Positions 7,442-16,713 of a stretch of DNA of 64,000 bases are shown here, in pieces. A model generated the notes under the pieces. That model ran no database searches. It worked only from the letters and a program-made list of their open reading frames with translations, and was not told the origin of the DNA. This DNA is from Desulforhopalus vacuolatus (GTDB lineage: Bacteria; Desulfobacterota; Desulfobulbia; Desulfobulbales; Desulfocapsaceae): NCBI RefSeq assembly GCF_016918505.1, contig NZ_JAFFPZ010000008.1:62001-126000 (forward strand), given 5' to 3'. Numbering within the stretch: the first letter of the stretch is position 1; each line of letters starts with the position of its first letter. A program made the translations under genes and the position numbers.

Positions 7442-10400
7442 ATGGGCAGGATACTTTTTATGAAATCAGTGAATTTTGAATTTCTCAGACCAGAGAATGA
7501 GCCACTGGCCAATCTTGGCGGCCTGGCGGAAGCGGTGCTCTATATCGATCCGGGCAGTGCGCTGACCAGACTGCGCAGCTTTGCTGAAGAACTCACCAGA
7601 GCCATCTATAACGAAGAGCTGTTGCCAGTAATGCCTCAGTCCACCTTCTACGAGCTGGTCAAAAGCCCTGTGTTTGAGGCCTGTGTAAATACGTCACTGA
7701 TCCATCAGATAAATTTCCTGCGGATTCAAGGCAACAACACCGCCCACGGTGGCAGGGGTAACCTGAGCAATGCGAAAACAGCACTGGAGACTGCCCATCA
7801 AATTGCCATGTACATGGCCCTTCGCTACTATGGCAGAAAAAAAGAGCAAATAGGTGAATTTAAACATATTCAGAATCCTGCCGCCACATTGAACACGCTG
7901 CAAAAATCAGTCTCCAGCCATGAAAAGGAACTGAAGAAACAGCAGGACGAGCTCCAGCGGGTGATAGACCATCTGGAGCAGGAGCGCATAAAAAACAGCG
8001 AAAAACGTAAAAAACCTGCCGAACCTGAGCAGCAGAAACGGAAACAGCAGAGCCAGAGCGTCGCCGACAGCCTGCAGTGGAGCGAGGCCAAAACGCGACA
8101 TCTTTTGATCGACGCCATGCTGCTGCAGGCCGGATGGGATATCAAAGATCCGGAGCAGGTTGGTCAGGAGGTCGAAGTGCAGTTTGAGGACAACCCCTCC
8201 GGCAAAGGAAAAGTAGATTATGTTCTCTGGGGTGAGAATGGCGATCCCCTGGCGGTGATCGAAGCCAAGAAGTCCGGCAACACCAATTTACAGGCTGGCC
8301 GTGAGCAGGCACGTCTCTATGCCGATGCCTTCGAGAATATGGGCTGTCAGCGCCCGGTGATTTTCTATTCTAATGGCTATGAAAGCTTTATCTGGGACGA
8401 TTCTCAGTATAACACCTACCGCCCGGTCTACGGCTTTTACAGCAGAGAGAGCCTCAAGTATTGCATCTATCAGCGGCATTACCGGGAACAAGAGCTGGAG
8501 AAGCATAATCCCCGGCTGAGCATTGCCGATCGCCCCTATCAGATCGAGGCCATCAAGACCGTGGCCGCTCATTTTCAAAACGAACGTCGCAAGGCGCTGC
8601 TCATCCAGGCAACCGGCACCGGAAAGACCCGTGTCGCCATCGCGTTGACCGAGATGCTGCTCCGCTGCAGCTGGGCCAAACGAATCCTGTTTCTCTGCGA
8701 CCGCAAAGAGCTGCGGGTCCAGGCCGATGAAGCCTTCAAACAGCACCTGCCATCCGAGCCGCGCTGTATCATAGGAGGGACCAGTACAATCGATACCTCT
8801 GCCCGCATCTATATCGCCACCTATCCCGGCATGATGAACCGGTTTACTCAGCTGGATGTGGGCTTTTTTCACCTGATAATCGCCGACGAATCGCACCGCT
8901 CCATCTACAACAAGTATCAGGACCTGTTCGAGTATTTCGATGCTTTGCAGGTGGGACTCACGGCAACACCGGTGAAATTTATCAGCCGCAATACCTTTGA
9001 TATGTTCGATTGTGAGTCCACCGATCCGACCTTCGAATTTGGCCTTGATGCTGCCATCAACAACGATCCTCCATATCTGACTCCTTTTCGTGTCAAAGAC
9101 CTCACCACCGACTTTCTGCGTGATGGTATTCACTACAATGATCTCACCGAGGAACAAAAGCGTCAACTGGAAGAAGATGTTGGTCTCGAAGAAGCACGCA
9201 ATACCACCATCGCCGGCAAAGATATAGGCCGTAAGATTTTCTGTGAGGATACCGATCGCATTATCCTGGAAAATCTGATCAATAACGGTATCAAGGATGA
9301 AACCGGCTCTCTGGTGGGAAAAACCATTATCTTTGCCCAGCGCCAGGAACACGCCGAACACCTGGAAAAGCTTTTCTGCACACTCTACCCGCAATACGGC
9401 ACCAGGGTGTGTAAGGTTATCCACAATGCTGTTCCCCACGTGGAGAGTCTGATCAAGGAATTCAAAAAGGGCAGGAACCAGTTCCGTATCGCCATCTCTG
9501 TGGATATGCTTGATACCGGTATCGATATCCCTGAGGTTGTCAACCTGGTCTTTGCCAGGCCGGTAAAATCATGGGTCAAGTTCTGGCAGATGATTGGCCG
9601 CGGCACGCGTTTGTGCCCAGACCTCTTCGGCCCCGGCAAAGATAAGAGCGAATTTTTGATCTTTGATCACTACTCCAATTTCGATTTCTTTGAGGAGGAA
9701 TACCAGGAGCCGGAAGATGTTGGCGGTAAATCCCTGCTGCAGACCACCTTCGAAACACGTCTTGCGCTGGCCTCTGCCGCCCTGCAGCAGAACCACGCCG
9801 CCGCCTTTGCTGTTGCGGTCGAGCTTTTGCGTGCCGATATCAACGATCTGCCCGAGTCCAGTATTGCCATCCGACGTGAGTTGCGCCTGGTACACCAGCT
9901 GCAGCAGACCGGGCTGCTGAAGAAGATGGATGCCAGAACCCGGCATCTGTTATCCACAACCATTGCCCCCCTGATGTCAACACGGGTGCTGCGCGACAAA
10001 CATGCCAGCCGGCTCGACAGGCTTATGGCCTTTATAGAACGCTGTTTTGTCGAACAGGCCAGCTGTTTTGCCGATGGGCAGAGTCAGCTGCTGGCGGGGC
10101 TTGACAGCCTGGCCGTCAATATCCAGGCTGTGCAGCAAAAGGAAGCACTGATAGCCGAGGTGCGCTCGGCTGACTTCTGGCAGAATCCAAGTATTGAGCG
10201 GCTGGAAACGGCCCGCAGTGAACTGCGCGACATCATGAAGTATTGCCAGCAGCCAACAGGGTCTATCTACGAAACGGCCACCACCGACACCAGAGATTCG
10301 GGGCTGGAGACCCATGAGCGCAGGGTCAAGATCGCCGGAGCCAATGATGCCATGCTCTACCGCCACAGACTTAAGGGCATTCTGGATGAAATGATAGATG

Positions 10401-10873
10401 CCAGCCCGACGTTGCAGAAGATCCGTAAAGGTGAAACGATCGAAGAGGCAGAGCTGAAGAGCCTGACTTCAACCATCCTTGCCAGCCATCCCGGTGTGAG
10501 CCTCGAAGTTTTAAACGACTTCTACGGGCGCACGGCGGACCAGCTGCATCTCACCATCTGCGAGATCATCGGGCTGGACCTGCAGGCCGTTGAAGAACAT
10601 TTCAAGGATTTTTTGCATACGCATCCCGCATTGACAGCGAGGCAGGTGCAGTTTATGAACCTGCTGAAAAACTATATTGCTCAGTACGGCTCCATCCTTG
10701 TCGACAAACTCTATGAAGCACCCTTTACCTCTGTTTCACACGAGGGCATTGAGGGGGTCTTCGGTCTTGAGGAGGCCGATGACCTTATTGCCGCACTGAA
10801 ACCATTTTTACGGACTGGTTCATCGACCAGTGCCACCTCAACCCCCGTGCAGGGACAGGAAGAACAATGTTAA
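7442..10873 (+). CDS. hsdR: Type I restriction enzyme, R subunit
   Basis: 1143 residues. The N-terminus resembles DUF4145 (about 20-130), followed by a Lys/Glu/Gln-rich coiled coil (155-210) and the endonuclease domain with the PD-(D/E)xK pattern [12 protein letters not shown]...VIEAKK. The SF2 motor has Walker A ATGTGKTR (near 389), ADESHRS (near 481), GLTATP (near 504) and GRGTRL (near 719). A C-terminal helical region binds the methylase. It translocates and cleaves unmodified DNA as part of the HsdR2M2S complex. ATG at 7460 (MKSVNFEF) is an equally possible start. It overlaps hsdM by 7 nt. All motor motifs look intact. Confidence 0.95.
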   Translation: MGRILFMKSVNFEFLRPENEPLANLGGLAEAVLYIDPGSALTRLRSFAEELTRAIYNEELLPVMPQSTFYELVKSPVFEACVNTSLIHQINFLRIQGNNTAHGGRGNLSNAKTALETAHQIAMYMALRYYGRKKEQIGEFKHIQNPAATLNTLQKSVSSHEKELKKQQDELQRVIDHLEQERIKNSEKRKKPAEPEQQKRKQQSQSVADSLQWSEAKTRHLLIDAMLLQAGWDIKDPEQVGQEVEVQFEDNPSGKGKVDYVLWGENGDPLAVIEAKKSGNTNLQAGREQARLYADAFENMGCQRPVIFYSNGYESFIWDDSQYNTYRPVYGFYSRESLKYCIYQRHYREQELEKHNPRLSIADRPYQIEAIKTVAAHFQNERRKALLIQATGTGKTRVAIALTEMLLRCSWAKRILFLCDRKELRVQADEAFKQHLPSEPRCIIGGTSTIDTSARIYIATYPGMMNRFTQLDVGFFHLIIADESHRSIYNKYQDLFEYFDALQVGLTATPVKFISRNTFDMFDCESTDPTFEFGLDAAINNDPPYLTPFRVKDLTTDFLRDGIHYNDLTEEQKRQLEEDVGLEEARNTTIAGKDIGRKIFCEDTDRIILENLINNGIKDETGSLVGKTIIFAQRQEHAEHLEKLFCTLYPQYGTRVCKVIHNAVPHVESLIKEFKKGRNQFRIAISVDMLDTGIDIPEVVNLVFARPVKSWVKFWQMIGRGTRLCPDLFGPGKDKSEFLIFDHYSNFDFFEEEYQEPEDVGGKSLLQTTFETRLALASAALQQNHAAAFAVAVELLRADINDLPESSIAIRRELRLVHQLQQTGLLKKMDARTRHLLSTTIAPLMSTRVLRDKHASRLDRLMAFIERCFVEQASCFADGQSQLLAGLDSLAVNIQAVQQKEALIAEVRSADFWQNPSIERLETARSELRDIMKYCQQPTGSIYETATTDTRDSGLETHERRVKIAGANDAMLYRHRLKGILDEMIDASPTLQKIRKGETIEEAELKSLTSTILASHPGVSLEVLNDFYGRTADQLHLTICEIIGLDLQAVEEHFKDFLHTHPALTARQVQFMNLLKNYIAQYGSILVDKLYEAPFTSVSHEGIEGVFGLEEADDLIAALKPFLRTGSSTSATSTPVQGQEEQC

Positions 10874-12444
10874 CAGGACCAATACGTAACGATATCGATA
10901 AACTCTGGGAAAAATTCTGGACAGGAGGGATCACCAACCCTCTGACCGTTATTGAGCAGATCAGCTATCTGATGTTTGCCCGCATGCTCGACATGCAGGA
11001 AGATCTGGCCGAGCGGAAAGCCCGGCGCACCGGCAAAGATTTTATCAGACTGTACGAAGAGACCCCGGAAGGGCAGCTGTTGCGCTGGAAAAATTTTAAA
11101 AACCTCGGTGGCAGCGAGCTGCGCACCCATCTCAAGGAGAACGTTTACCCCTCTTTTTCCAGGCTTGGCAACTCTATGAAAACGGAGGTGAAGTCGCTCG
11201 GCCAGATCGGCGAATATATGCAGGATGCCGATATGGAGATCAAAAACGAATCGGTACTGGTCAGCGCTGTCGAGATGGTCGATAAGCTGCCGCTGGCGCA
11301 GAGCGATGTCAAAGGTGATATCTACGAGTATCTGCTCAGCAAACTCACCACCGCCGGGATTAACGGACAGTTTCGCACCCCGCGTCATATCATCGACACC
11401 ATGGTGGAGATGCTTAACCCGCAGCCCACTGACACGGTCTGCGACCCGGCCTGCGGCACAGCCGGGTTTCTGGTGCGCACCATGGAGTATCTTAATCGCA
11501 GGTATTCCAGCGAGTTTGGTATTTTCACCGATGAAGAGGGCAATACCCAGTACAGCGGCGACCTGCTCGAACCCTACCGCGACCATATCAATAAAAACAT
11601 GTTCTGGGGCTTTGACTTTGATACCACCATGCTCCGCGTCTCCAGCATGAATATGGCCCTGCATGGCGTCAGCGGTGCCCATGTCCTCTATCAGGACAGC
11701 TTAAGCAAATCGATCAAGGAGAATTTTCCTCAGCAGGAGGAGGATTTTTTCGACTGTATCCTCGCCAACCCGCCCTTTAAGGGCAGCCTCGATGAGACGA
11801 ATACCAACCCCGATGTACTGGGGATGGTCAAGACCAAAAAGACCGAACTTCTCTTTGTGGCCCATATCCTGCGTGCCCTCAAGCTCGGCGGCCGCGCTGC
11901 GGTGATCGTACCGGACGGGGTGGTCTTTGGTTCCAGTAAGGCCCATAAGCAGTTACGCCAGGAGTTGATTGAGAACAACCAGCTGGAAGGCATTGTCAGT
12001 CTGCCCAGTGGTGTTTTTAAACCCTATGCGGGAGTGAGCACAGCAATCTTGTTCTTTACAAAGGGTGGCACCACAGAGCGCGTCTGGTTCTACGACCTGC
12101 AGGCCGATGGCTATTCGCTCGATGATAAACGCACCGAGCTGAAGGGCGAGGGGGGGAATGATCTGCCCGATGCCCTTGCCCGCTGGCAGGAGTATCGGGA
12201 ACTGGTGCTGGCCAACGCCACAGCGGAGGAGATCAACGAGGCCTTTGGTGATAAGAAAGAAAAGGCCTTTGTGGTGGATGCAGAGGATATTGCTGCCAAT
12301 AAATTCGACCTCTCCATCAACCGCTATAAGGAGGTTGTGTATGAGGAAGAGGTGTATGAAGAGCCGAAGGTTATTCTCCAAAAGCTCAGATCCTTGGAGA
12401 AGGATATTTTAGGGGATTTGGATGAGTTGGAGGGGATGCTGTGA
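10867..12444 (+). CDS. hsdM: Type I DNA methyltransferase, M subunit
   Basis: 525 residues, normal for HsdM. The N-terminal helical domain begins [16 protein letters not shown]. The SAM-binding motif is DPACGTAGF (near 193) and the N6-adenine catalytic motif NPPF lies near 301. It methylates adenine in the bipartite target specified by HsdS. The start overlaps the hsdR stop and its own stop overlaps the hsdS GTG, giving a tightly coupled hsdR-hsdM-hsdS operon. Confidence 0.96.
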   Translation: MLTGPIRNDIDKLWEKFWTGGITNPLTVIEQISYLMFARMLDMQEDLAERKARRTGKDFIRLYEETPEGQLLRWKNFKNLGGSELRTHLKENVYPSFSRLGNSMKTEVKSLGQIGEYMQDADMEIKNESVLVSAVEMVDKLPLAQSDVKGDIYEYLLSKLTTAGINGQFRTPRHIIDTMVEMLNPQPTDTVCDPACGTAGFLVRTMEYLNRRYSSEFGIFTDEEGNTQYSGDLLEPYRDHINKNMFWGFDFDTTMLRVSSMNMALHGVSGAHVLYQDSLSKSIKENFPQQEEDFFDCILANPPFKGSLDETNTNPDVLGMVKTKKTELLFVAHILRALKLGGRAAVIVPDGVVFGSSKAHKQLRQELIENNQLEGIVSLPSGVFKPYAGVSTAILFFTKGGTTERVWFYDLQADGYSLDDKRTELKGEGGNDLPDALARWQEYRELVLANATAEEINEAFGDKKEKAFVVDAEDIAANKFDLSINRYKEVVYEEEVYEEPKVILQKLRSLEKDILGDLDELEGML

Positions 12445-13625
12445 GTTGGCCAATGGTGAAATTGTCTGAAGTGGCTCCAGCAAAGCCACTGAAAACAGAT
12501 AAATATTCAGGTGAAGATCATATCCTTCATATTACGTTAGATAACATTGAGTCTGAAACAGGATCATTACTTAAACGCAATTATGCACCGGTAAATGAAG
12601 CTGGTAACTCAACACATTGGTTTAATAGCAGCCATGTCCTTTATTCAAAACTTCGGCCATATCTAAATAAAGTATACCTGCCGGATGAAACCGGTATTGG
12701 TACAACAGAGCTCGTACCAATGTTGCCAAATGAAAAGGTTCTGGACCGAAGATACTTGGCATATTTTCTAAGATCGAAAAATTTTGTTGATTGGGTGACT
12801 TTGCAAACAGCAGGAGCAAAAATGCCTCGCGTTTCTATGAAGGTGTTTTGGGATCATGAAATCCCCCTCCCACCCCTGACCGAACAAAAGCGCATCGCCG
12901 CCATCCTCGATAAAGCCGATACCATCCGCCGCAAACGCCAGCAGGGTATCCAGCTCGCCGACGACTTTCTCCGCGCCGTGTTCCTGGATATGTTTGGCGA
13001 TCCGGTGACTAATCCTAAGGGATGGGAAAGGTTACCTCTCAAAAAGATCCTTGACCGAATTGACAGCGGCTGGAGCCCGAAATGTTATAATCGAGAACCA
13101 GCCAAAAATGAGTGGGGGGTTTTAAAACTTGGTGCAGTTACAACGTGCAATTTCATAGAAGGAGAGAGTAAAGCACTTCCATCTGATTTAGTTCCAAGAC
13201 CTCAGCTAGAAGTGAAAAAAGGTGACCTCCTTTTTAGTCGAAAAAATACTTATAACTTGGTAGCAGCTTGTGCTTTGGTTAATTCTACCCGCCCAAAGCT
13301 TATGCTTTCTGATTTAATTTTTAGATTAAGAATCAATGAAAAAGCTAAAGTTGTTCCTGCCTACTTATGGGCACTATTAACACATTCAGGGAAAAGAAAA
13401 AAAATCCAGGGAATCGCTGGAGGGGCGGCCGGTTCAATGCCGAATATTTCAAAGAAGCGCCTTTTAGAGCAATTGATTGAAATACCAAATTATAAATTGC
13501 AACAGGAATTTTCTTTGATATTAGCCAAGACCATTGTTTTAAAATATAATTTTTATTTAGGTGTTGAAGAGAATGAATATTTTTTCAACTCCCTCACCCA
13601 ACGCGCTTTCCGAGGAGAACTCTAA
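12441..13625 (+). CDS. hsdS: Type I restriction specificity subunit
   Basis: 394 residues, GTG start overlapping the hsdM stop by 4 nt. The first target-recognition domain (about 1-140) is followed by the central conserved spacer (IPLPPLTEQKRIAAILDKAD, near 141), a second recognition domain (about 200-370) and the closing NSLTQRAFRGEL segment. The two recognition domains are visibly A+T-richer than hsdR, hsdM and the spacer, as expected for exchangeable specificity modules. The recognition sequence cannot be read from the protein. Confidence 0.93.
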   Translation: MSWPMVKLSEVAPAKPLKTDKYSGEDHILHITLDNIESETGSLLKRNYAPVNEAGNSTHWFNSSHVLYSKLRPYLNKVYLPDETGIGTTELVPMLPNEKVLDRRYLAYFLRSKNFVDWVTLQTAGAKMPRVSMKVFWDHEIPLPPLTEQKRIAAILDKADTIRRKRQQGIQLADDFLRAVFLDMFGDPVTNPKGWERLPLKKILDRIDSGWSPKCYNREPAKNEWGVLKLGAVTTCNFIEGESKALPSDLVPRPQLEVKKGDLLFSRKNTYNLVAACALVNSTRPKLMLSDLIFRLRINEKAKVVPAYLWALLTHSGKRKKIQGIAGGAAGSMPNISKKRLLEQLIEIPNYKLQQEFSLILAKTIVLKYNFYLGVEENEYFFNSLTQRAFRGEL

Positions 13626-14191
13626 TGCCGGAGACTTGCCCCTTCTCCTCGACCCAGATCGCCAGCATGTTTTTCAGGAAGAGATGCAGTAATACCCTTG
13701 ACATTTTTACTGACCAGAGAACGCAACCGCGTAGACATCTTTTTTTGTGATTACGAATGGATAAACAGGATGTAAAACAAGCATAATTTAATAGAAATGG
13801 TCTAATCATGCGAAAAAGGGCATTTTTTATAAAAGCGTAACTTCTTAATTTTTTTTGCCTTTATTCGCATGATTAGAGCTTTTATTCGTTGGCAAAAAGT
13901 TTTTCGCTGTTCCGTCTTTTGCTTTTCCCTGTCTCCCGTCCCCCTGCCTTTCAATTCGCCAATAGAAAATGGCATTTAGCAAGGTCATAACTTAATAGGA
14001 ATGATGTTATTCGTGTTTATTCGTGTCCATTCGTGGTTTCCGTGGTTCCTTTTGTAGTTTCCAACCACGAACAGACCGACTCGCATGCCAGTTATTTTAA
14101 GAGAGTTGATGAGTTGCGCTCTTTCATTGGAAGTTGTTTATTGACTAAATTTAGGGACTTAGCTACTATACTTTTCACGCATTATTTTTAT
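13626..14191. repeat. Intergenic repeat block after hsdS
   Basis: About 13690-14085 carries the GTAGACATCTTTTTTTGTG, GGATAAACAGGATGTAAAA, TTTTTTGCCTTTATTCGCAT, TTCGCTGTTCCGTCTTTTGC and CTGTCTCCCGTC modules, CGCCAATAGAAAATGGCATT, and a TTCGTGTCCATTCGTGGTT block. Roughly 220 bp (13736-13960) are nearly identical to 22902-23120. Bases 13626-13689 contain an open frame encoding LPLLLDPDRQHVFQEEMQ before a stop, without its own start; it may be a gene remnant. Nothing recognisable in 14086-14191. Confidence 0.75.
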
Positions 14192-14332
14192 GGGAACCTT
14201 GAATAATCAGTCTTTCGCCCATCTTCTTCGTTACAGTCGAAAATTTATCCTCGCAATATCAAACATATAGCTCCGGTAAATTTTCTCCTGTGCCTCGAAT
14301 ATGAACGAAATACAAGATTATTCAAGGTACCC
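14192..14332. mobile_element. Full-length MITE-like element, 141 bp
   Basis: The ends are 16-bp inverted repeats with one mismatch: GGGAACCTTGAATAAT on the left and ATTATTCAAGGTACCC on the right. The interior continues the symmetry: CAGTCGAAAATTTATCC on the left pairs roughly with CGGTAAATTTTCTCCTG on the right, so the whole unit could fold as one long imperfect hairpin. It has no coding capacity. It lies 50 nt upstream of the small secreted protein gene. Other copies or fragments are at 4833, 18389, 37870 and 59233. Confidence 0.75.
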
Positions 14333-14381
14333 TTATGTATTGTTTTTCTTCCAATAACCCCCACAAAAAAGGATCTCGACA

Positions 14382-14867
14382 ATGACACAAGCTGTGAAAT
14401 TTCTAACACTACTTTCTCTGCTGGTTTTGATGCCGGTTATGGCTCAGTCTAAAAGTACAGATTTCAATATGAGTGAAGTAGAACTAGAACAAGGGGCCAT
14501 GTTTATACAGCAAATGATGAATTCACCTCAAGCTAAAGCCAAGTTTCAGCAAGAAAAAGATCAGATGCCAAAAATGCTGAAAATGATGAAAAGTTTTGCG
14601 AGCTGTCTGGAAGGTTGCTCCTCTCAAAAAGATGCGGATAGATGCGTTGAAAAAGCATCTAAACTTTCCCAAAAACTGGGATTAGATGAAGATTTTAGCG
14701 ACGATGAAGATCCTTTCATCTGGGATGAAAACACCAAAGAACAAGTTCTTGCAGAATTCCAAGAAAATATTCAACGTGTAGAACAGATAATGCCATGTAT
14801 TGAAAAAGCAGAGAATATGATGGATATAATGAAATGTAATCAGGATATGGAGCAGTTCTCGGAGTGA
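14382..14867 (+). CDS. Small secreted protein of unknown function with five cysteines
   Basis: 161 residues. Not recognised. A signal peptide covers about residues 1-22 (hydrophobic LLSLLVLMPVMA, then QSKS). The mature part is rich in Met, Lys and Glu and has Cys75, Cys79, Cys88, Cys139 and Cys152. The first three lie in SCLEGCSSQKDADRC, the last two in a similar PCIEKAENMMDIMKC helix, suggesting two related helical segments held by disulfides. An acidic linker (DEDFSDDEDP) separates them. AAAAAGGATC upstream supplies a weak ribosome site. It is flanked by a MITE and a repeat fragment. Confidence 0.7.
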   Translation: MTQAVKFLTLLSLLVLMPVMAQSKSTDFNMSEVELEQGAMFIQQMMNSPQAKAKFQQEKDQMPKMLKMMKSFASCLEGCSSQKDADRCVEKASKLSQKLGLDEDFSDDEDPFIWDENTKEQVLAEFQENIQRVEQIMPCIEKAENMMDIMKCNQDMEQFSE

Positions 14868-14876
14868 AATGACCTG

Positions 14877-14925
14877 AGACTATTTACATTTTGTATTGAC
14901 CACAAAACACAACTGCGTGGAATAA
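14877..14925. repeat. Fragment of the mosaic repeat (left-end module)
   Basis: TTTACATTTTGTATTGACC followed by ACAACTGCGTGGA matches the left end of the repeat at 5926-5985 and its inverted form at 36236-36300. It is cut off after about 45 bp. Confidence 0.6.
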
Positions 14926-15087
14926 ACGGGTAGCAATTCCAAGAGTTATTAGAACAGATACAGCCGGGATTGGGTATCCTTAAACGGGGCATAAATTAAG
15001 AGAAAGGGAGGCGCTGGAGTAGTACAAGAAGTGCAACAGCAGTGCAAAAGCATCAGTCAAAAACACCAACTAAATACAGGAGTATTT

Positions 15088-16713
15088 ATGAAATCTACGA
15101 AAGGATCAAGCGTTATGACTGACAGAAAGTTCGAGCAATCACTGGAAAAGCTGGGGGCATTTGAAGTGAGCAGCAAAATGCTGGGTTTAGCAAAGAATAA
15201 TGAGCGTCACAACTCGTTTCTTAATGCTGGACGTGGCAATCCAAACTGGATTAACACCAGGGCTCGTCTTGCTTTTGCACGTTTTATCAGTTTTGGCGTG
15301 GAGGAATCGCAGCGTACGACTGATGAAGGCGATCTGGCCGGATATACTACTTTAGACGGAATAGCCGGGCGTTTTACTGCATTTCTGGACGAAAAGAATC
15401 AAACAGACGCCTTCCTGAGTCAGGCACTGGAGTATTGTGTCCAGAAATTGGGAATGAACGAAGATGTAGTGGTTAAGGAGTTCACTGATGCAATTATTGC
15501 AAACAATTATCCGGTTCCCAGTCGATTTCTCGTCAAGCTGGAGCAAATCGTCAACACCTATTTGCAGGAAAAACTCTACGGCGGCGTCGATATTGCAAAA
15601 CAAACAACGCTGTTTGCTACCGAAGGCGGAACAGCAGCGATCGTCTATATCTTTGAATCGTTACGCCGCAATCATTTGATTAAGGAGGGGGATAAAATCG
15701 CGATTAACACGCCGATCTTCACCCCCTATCTCCAGATTCCTCATCTGACCATGTACAGCATGGCAGAGATCGACCTTTGTGCGACAGAGGAAAATGACTG
15801 GCACATGAAGACCGAGGAGCTTGATAAGCTGCTCGACCCTTCAATCAAGGCGTTTTTTCTCGTCAATCCTTCAAATCCCGGAGCCCGCGCCCTTGGGCAG
15901 CCCGAATTGGATAAGATCAAAGAAATTGCATCCAAACGAAAAGATCTGATTATTATTACGGACGATGTCTACGGTACCTTCGTCAATGGATTTCAGACGG
16001 TATATGCGGTCGCCCCATACAACACGCTCCTCGTCTATTCCTATTCCAAGCTTTACGGAGCCACCGGCTGGCGTGTGGGTACCATCGCGGTCAACAAGAA
16101 AAATGTGTTTGACGATCTGATCGCGGCAATGCCGGAGGCTACACAAAAAGAGTTCGATGAAAACTACAGCATTGTGACAAACGAGCCCCGCAAGCTGCCA
16201 TTTATTGAACGTCTGACTGCAGATAGTCGCTCGATTGGTCTGTACCATACGTCGGGTCTGTCCACCCCCCAACAGGCGATGATGGCGCTTTTCTCGTTGA
16301 CCAGCCTGATAGCAGGGAAAAACGATCCTTATATAGAGTCATCGAAGAAAATCGTAGCAGATCGCTATAGCACCCTTATGTCGACGTTGGGAATCACCGA
16401 GGATAATGAGCGTACGAACAGTAAATACTACTGTCTGATAGATATCTATAAGTTGGCCCGCAAACGTTACGATGCCGATTTCGAAACCTGGTTGCGAACA
16501 AAATTCGAGGAAATTGATTTTCTCCTGCGTCTGTCGGAAGAAGAGGGCGTTGTGCTGATGGAAGGGGTTGGTTTTGGAGCGTCGCCGGGCACGCTTCGCG
16601 TTTCACAGGCCAACCTGCCTGACGAGAGCTATGAAATACTTGGTGAGCGAATATTGCAATTGCTTGCTGAGTATCATGTTGAATTCAGCAGTAAAGAGGA
16701 GATAAAAGAATGA
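15088..16713 (+). CDS. asdA: Aspartate 4-decarboxylase (PLP-dependent)
   Basis: 541 residues from the ATG at 15088, which has AGGAG 7 nt upstream; a GTG reading from 15031 would add 19 residues without support. It converts L-aspartate to L-alanine and CO2, consuming a proton. Motifs: NPSNPGARALGQ, the ITDDVYGTF segment, and the PLP lysine in SYSKLYGATGWRVG (about Lys321). Length and the class I aminotransferase-like fold match characterised enzymes of about 530-545 residues. The stop overlaps the aspT start (ATGA), forming a decarboxylation/antiport pair. Confidence 0.93.
   Translation: MKSTKGSSVMTDRKFEQSLEKLGAFEVSSKMLGLAKNNERHNSFLNAGRGNPNWINTRARLAFARFISFGVEESQRTTDEGDLAGYTTLDGIAGRFTAFLDEKNQTDAFLSQALEYCVQKLGMNEDVVVKEFTDAIIANNYPVPSRFLVKLEQIVNTYLQEKLYGGVDIAKQTTLFATEGGTAAIVYIFESLRRNHLIKEGDKIAINTPIFTPYLQIPHLTMYSMAEIDLCATEENDWHMKTEELDKLLDPSIKAFFLVNPSNPGARALGQPELDKIKEIASKRKDLIIITDDVYGTFVNGFQTVYAVAPYNTLLVYSYSKLYGATGWRVGTIAVNKKNVFDDLIAAMPEATQKEFDENYSIVTNEPRKLPFIERLTADSRSIGLYHTSGLSTPQQAMMALFSLTSLIAGKNDPYIESSKKIVADRYSTLMSTLGITEDNERTNSKYYCLIDIYKLARKRYDADFETWLRTKFEEIDFLLRLSEEEGVVLMEGVGFGASPGTLRVSQANLPDESYEILGERILQLLAEYHVEFSSKEEIKE

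Noticed and set aside
8288-9439. 383-codon minus-strand open frame inside hsdR
   Set aside because: It lies opposite the conserved HsdR nuclease and motor motifs and has no family features.
13626-13690. Short open frame LPLLLDPDRQHVFQEEMQ after hsdS as a gene
   Set aside because: It has no start of its own and is too short; at most a remnant.
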